DNA from: Allobosea sp. 117
GTDB lineage: Bacteria > Pseudomonadota > Alphaproteobacteria > Rhizobiales > Xanthobacteraceae
Length of the DNA stretch: 64,000 nucleotides
NCBI RefSeq assembly: GCF_000702305.1
Contig: NZ_JNLC01000015.1
Coordinates: 234,001-298,000, forward strand
Reading direction: 5' to 3'
Position 1 is the first letter of the stretch, and each line of letters begins with the position of its first letter. Position numbers and translations under genes: made by a program. The notes under the pieces are model-generated. The model was not told the origin of the DNA. It saw nothing but the letters and a program-made list of their open reading frames with translations, and searched no databases. Of the stretch, positions 62,982 through 64,000 are shown piece by piece.

Positions 62982-63038
62982 TGACGTGATTTTGGGCATA
63001 TGTAAAGCTTTTCACGCGTGAGGTGGAGAGCGAAAACG

Positions 63039-63587
63039 ATGCAGTTGTTCATGCGGGCGGTTGATCACCTCAATCGGGTGCTGCGCCATCTGGTCGGCGC
63101 CATGCTCGGGGTCATGGTTGTCGTCGTCGCGACCCAGATCGTGGTGCGCTTCGTGTTGCCACCGCTCGGAATCAACGCCTCGGCGCCCTGGTCGGAAGAA
63201 CTGGCGCGCTATCTGATGATCTGGTGCATCTTCATCGGGGCGGCCGTCGCGGCCCGGGCGGGCGATCTGATCGCCGTGGAAACGCTCCCCGACGCACTGC
63301 CCGCGCGCTGGAGCCTTGTCGTCCGGAATGCGGCGCTGATCACGACCGTCGGCTTCCTCGTGGCCCTCATCTGGCTCGGTCTGCGCTGGGTCGAGTTCGG
63401 CGCGGGCGAGACCTCGACCGTGATGAACCTGCCGATGTCCTGGGTGTATGCGGCGCTGCCGATCGGCTCCGGCTTCGCCATCGTCAACCTCGTCGCCCGC
63501 TTCCTCGATCTCAACTTCGATGCCGCGCGCCGGCGCGCACTGATGCGTCACGCGCCATCCGTCACGGAAGGCGACGCACTCGTCTAG
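63039..63587 (+). CDS. TRAP transporter small permease (DctQ type)
   Basis: A 182-residue four-helix membrane protein. LVGAMLGVMVVVVATQIVVR, then WSEELARYLMIWCIFIGAAV and the pattern MNLPMSWVYAALPIGSGFA are typical DctQ features. The ATG at 63039, with GGTGGAGAG upstream, is preferred to the GTG at 63018. It pairs with the large permease that follows. The periplasmic binding protein (DctP type) is not upstream and may lie beyond the window. Likely import of an organic acid for the mutase pathway, by position only. Confidence 0.85.
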   Translation: MQLFMRAVDHLNRVLRHLVGAMLGVMVVVVATQIVVRFVLPPLGINASAPWSEELARYLMIWCIFIGAAVAARAGDLIAVETLPDALPARWSLVVRNAALITTVGFLVALIWLGLRWVEFGAGETSTVMNLPMSWVYAALPIGSGFAIVNLVARFLDLNFDAARRRALMRHAPSVTEGDALV

Positions 63588-63644
63588 CGCCCTTCGGCCT
63601 CGCTCGAACCGGATACGAACTCCAATGCCGAAGGGATTGCGGGC

Positions 63645-64000
63645 ATGCTGATGTCAGCGACCATGGCGGTGACGCTCGCGCTGAGCGTTCCGATCTTCGT
63701 CGTCATGGGCCTTTGCGCGGTCGTCATGCTGCGAAGCCGGGGCATCGACCTGATAAGCGTGCCCCAGAACGTTTTCGAGGCACTGGATTCCTTTGCGCTC
63801 ATGGCGGTGCCGTTCTACGTGCTCGCCGGCAATCTGATGAAGACCGGGGGCATCTCGAGGCGCCTGATCGCTCTGGCCATCGCTCTGGTCGGCTGGATCA
63901 GAGGCGGCGTCGGCGCCGCCTCCGTACTGACCTGCATGTTCTTCTCGACCATGTCCGGCTCGTCCTCGGCGACCACCGCGGCGGTTGGCGGAACCATGAT
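63645..64000 (+). CDS. TRAP transporter large permease (DctM type), 5' part only
   Basis: The first 118 codons of a DctM-family permease running off the window edge, so it is longer than shown. ATG at 63645; membrane segments include MAVTLALSVPIFVVMGLCAV, and family blocks are SFALMAVPFYVLAGNLMKTG and FFSTMSGSSSATTAAVGGTM, the classic TRAP large-subunit motif. It starts 57 bases after the small permease. Confidence 0.9.
   Translation, partial: MLMSATMAVTLALSVPIFVVMGLCAVVMLRSRGIDLISVPQNVFEALDSFALMAVPFYVLAGNLMKTGGISRRLIALAIALVGWIRGGVGAASVLTCMFFSTMSGSSSATTAAVGGTM

Noticed and set aside
62996-63015. LacI-type operator TGTAAAGCTTTTCA before the TRAP genes
   Set aside because: The centre is GC instead of CG and no LacI gene is nearby; the similarity is too weak.

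Overview
The window is GC-rich, tightly packed chromosomal DNA. It looks like a member of the alphaproteobacterial order Hyphomicrobiales (Rhizobiales). The clues are a DUF2794 gene, divergent acnA and ccmA, an F1-only atp operon (delta-alpha-gamma-beta-epsilon, no Fo genes), a small secreted protein of a type I associate with rhizobia, and three kinds of palindromic intergenic repeat typical of this order. XoxF, heme uptake and a 2-hydroxyisobutyryl-CoA mutase type operon would suit a Xanthobacteraceae-like, metabolically versatile organism; the family assignment is inference. I see no prophage, insertion sequence, integrase or CRISPR array.

Layout. 1-5.0 kb: 3' end of typA, an acetyltransferase, a small secreted protein, a serine hydroxymethyltransferase-family enzyme with altered active-site residues, and a DUF3829 protein. 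5.2-16.4 kb: a catabolic island with a LacI regulator, a GMC oxidoreductase, a Tat-exported binding protein with two permeases and an ATPase, an aldehyde dehydrogenase, a DapA-family enzyme and a proline-racemase-family enzyme. The last three match three steps of hydroxyproline breakdown. Two LacI-type operators lie in the divergent promoter region. 16.4-21.0 kb: a GAF/Fis-type activator without an AAA+ domain, a perfect palindrome, then aldehyde and alcohol dehydrogenase genes (ethanol/acetaldehyde oxidation). 21.1-28 kb: tRNA-Leu, an acetyltransferase, DUF2794, a possible terminated small transcript, DUF1223, acnA, ccmA and ccmB (ccmC does not follow). 28.2-33.2 kb: atpHAGDC and its terminator. 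33.2-38.4 kb: tenA, a GntR regulator, YggU and YggT family proteins, tRNA-Ala, a luciferase-like oxidoreductase and AMP nucleosidase.

38.6-44.3 kb: heme uptake and use (hmuTUV, a heme oxygenase, a TonB-dependent receptor). 44.6-48.1 kb: a XoxF-type PQQ dehydrogenase without its usual partners, and an M32 carboxypeptidase. 48.1-51.7 kb: choline-O-sulfate use (LysR regulator, choX, betC). 51.7-55.4 kb: a MarR regulator with an operator-like repeat and a FUSC/DUF1656/HlyD efflux system.

55.5-64 kb: the most interesting block. A GntR regulator is divergent from a cobalamin-binding mutase small subunit, an acyl-CoA ligase, a MeaB-type GTPase and a mutase large subunit. The large subunit carries Ile96 and Asp123, the pair that marks 2-hydroxyisobutyryl-CoA mutases rather than methylmalonyl-CoA mutases. 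A protein with two gamma-carbonic-anhydrase-like domains and a PduO-type cobalamin adenosyltransferase overlap each other next in line. A decayed MFS transporter tail and TRAP permease genes follow. Together they read as import of a short branched hydroxy acid, activation to its CoA ester, B12-dependent rearrangement, and cofactor supply and repair.
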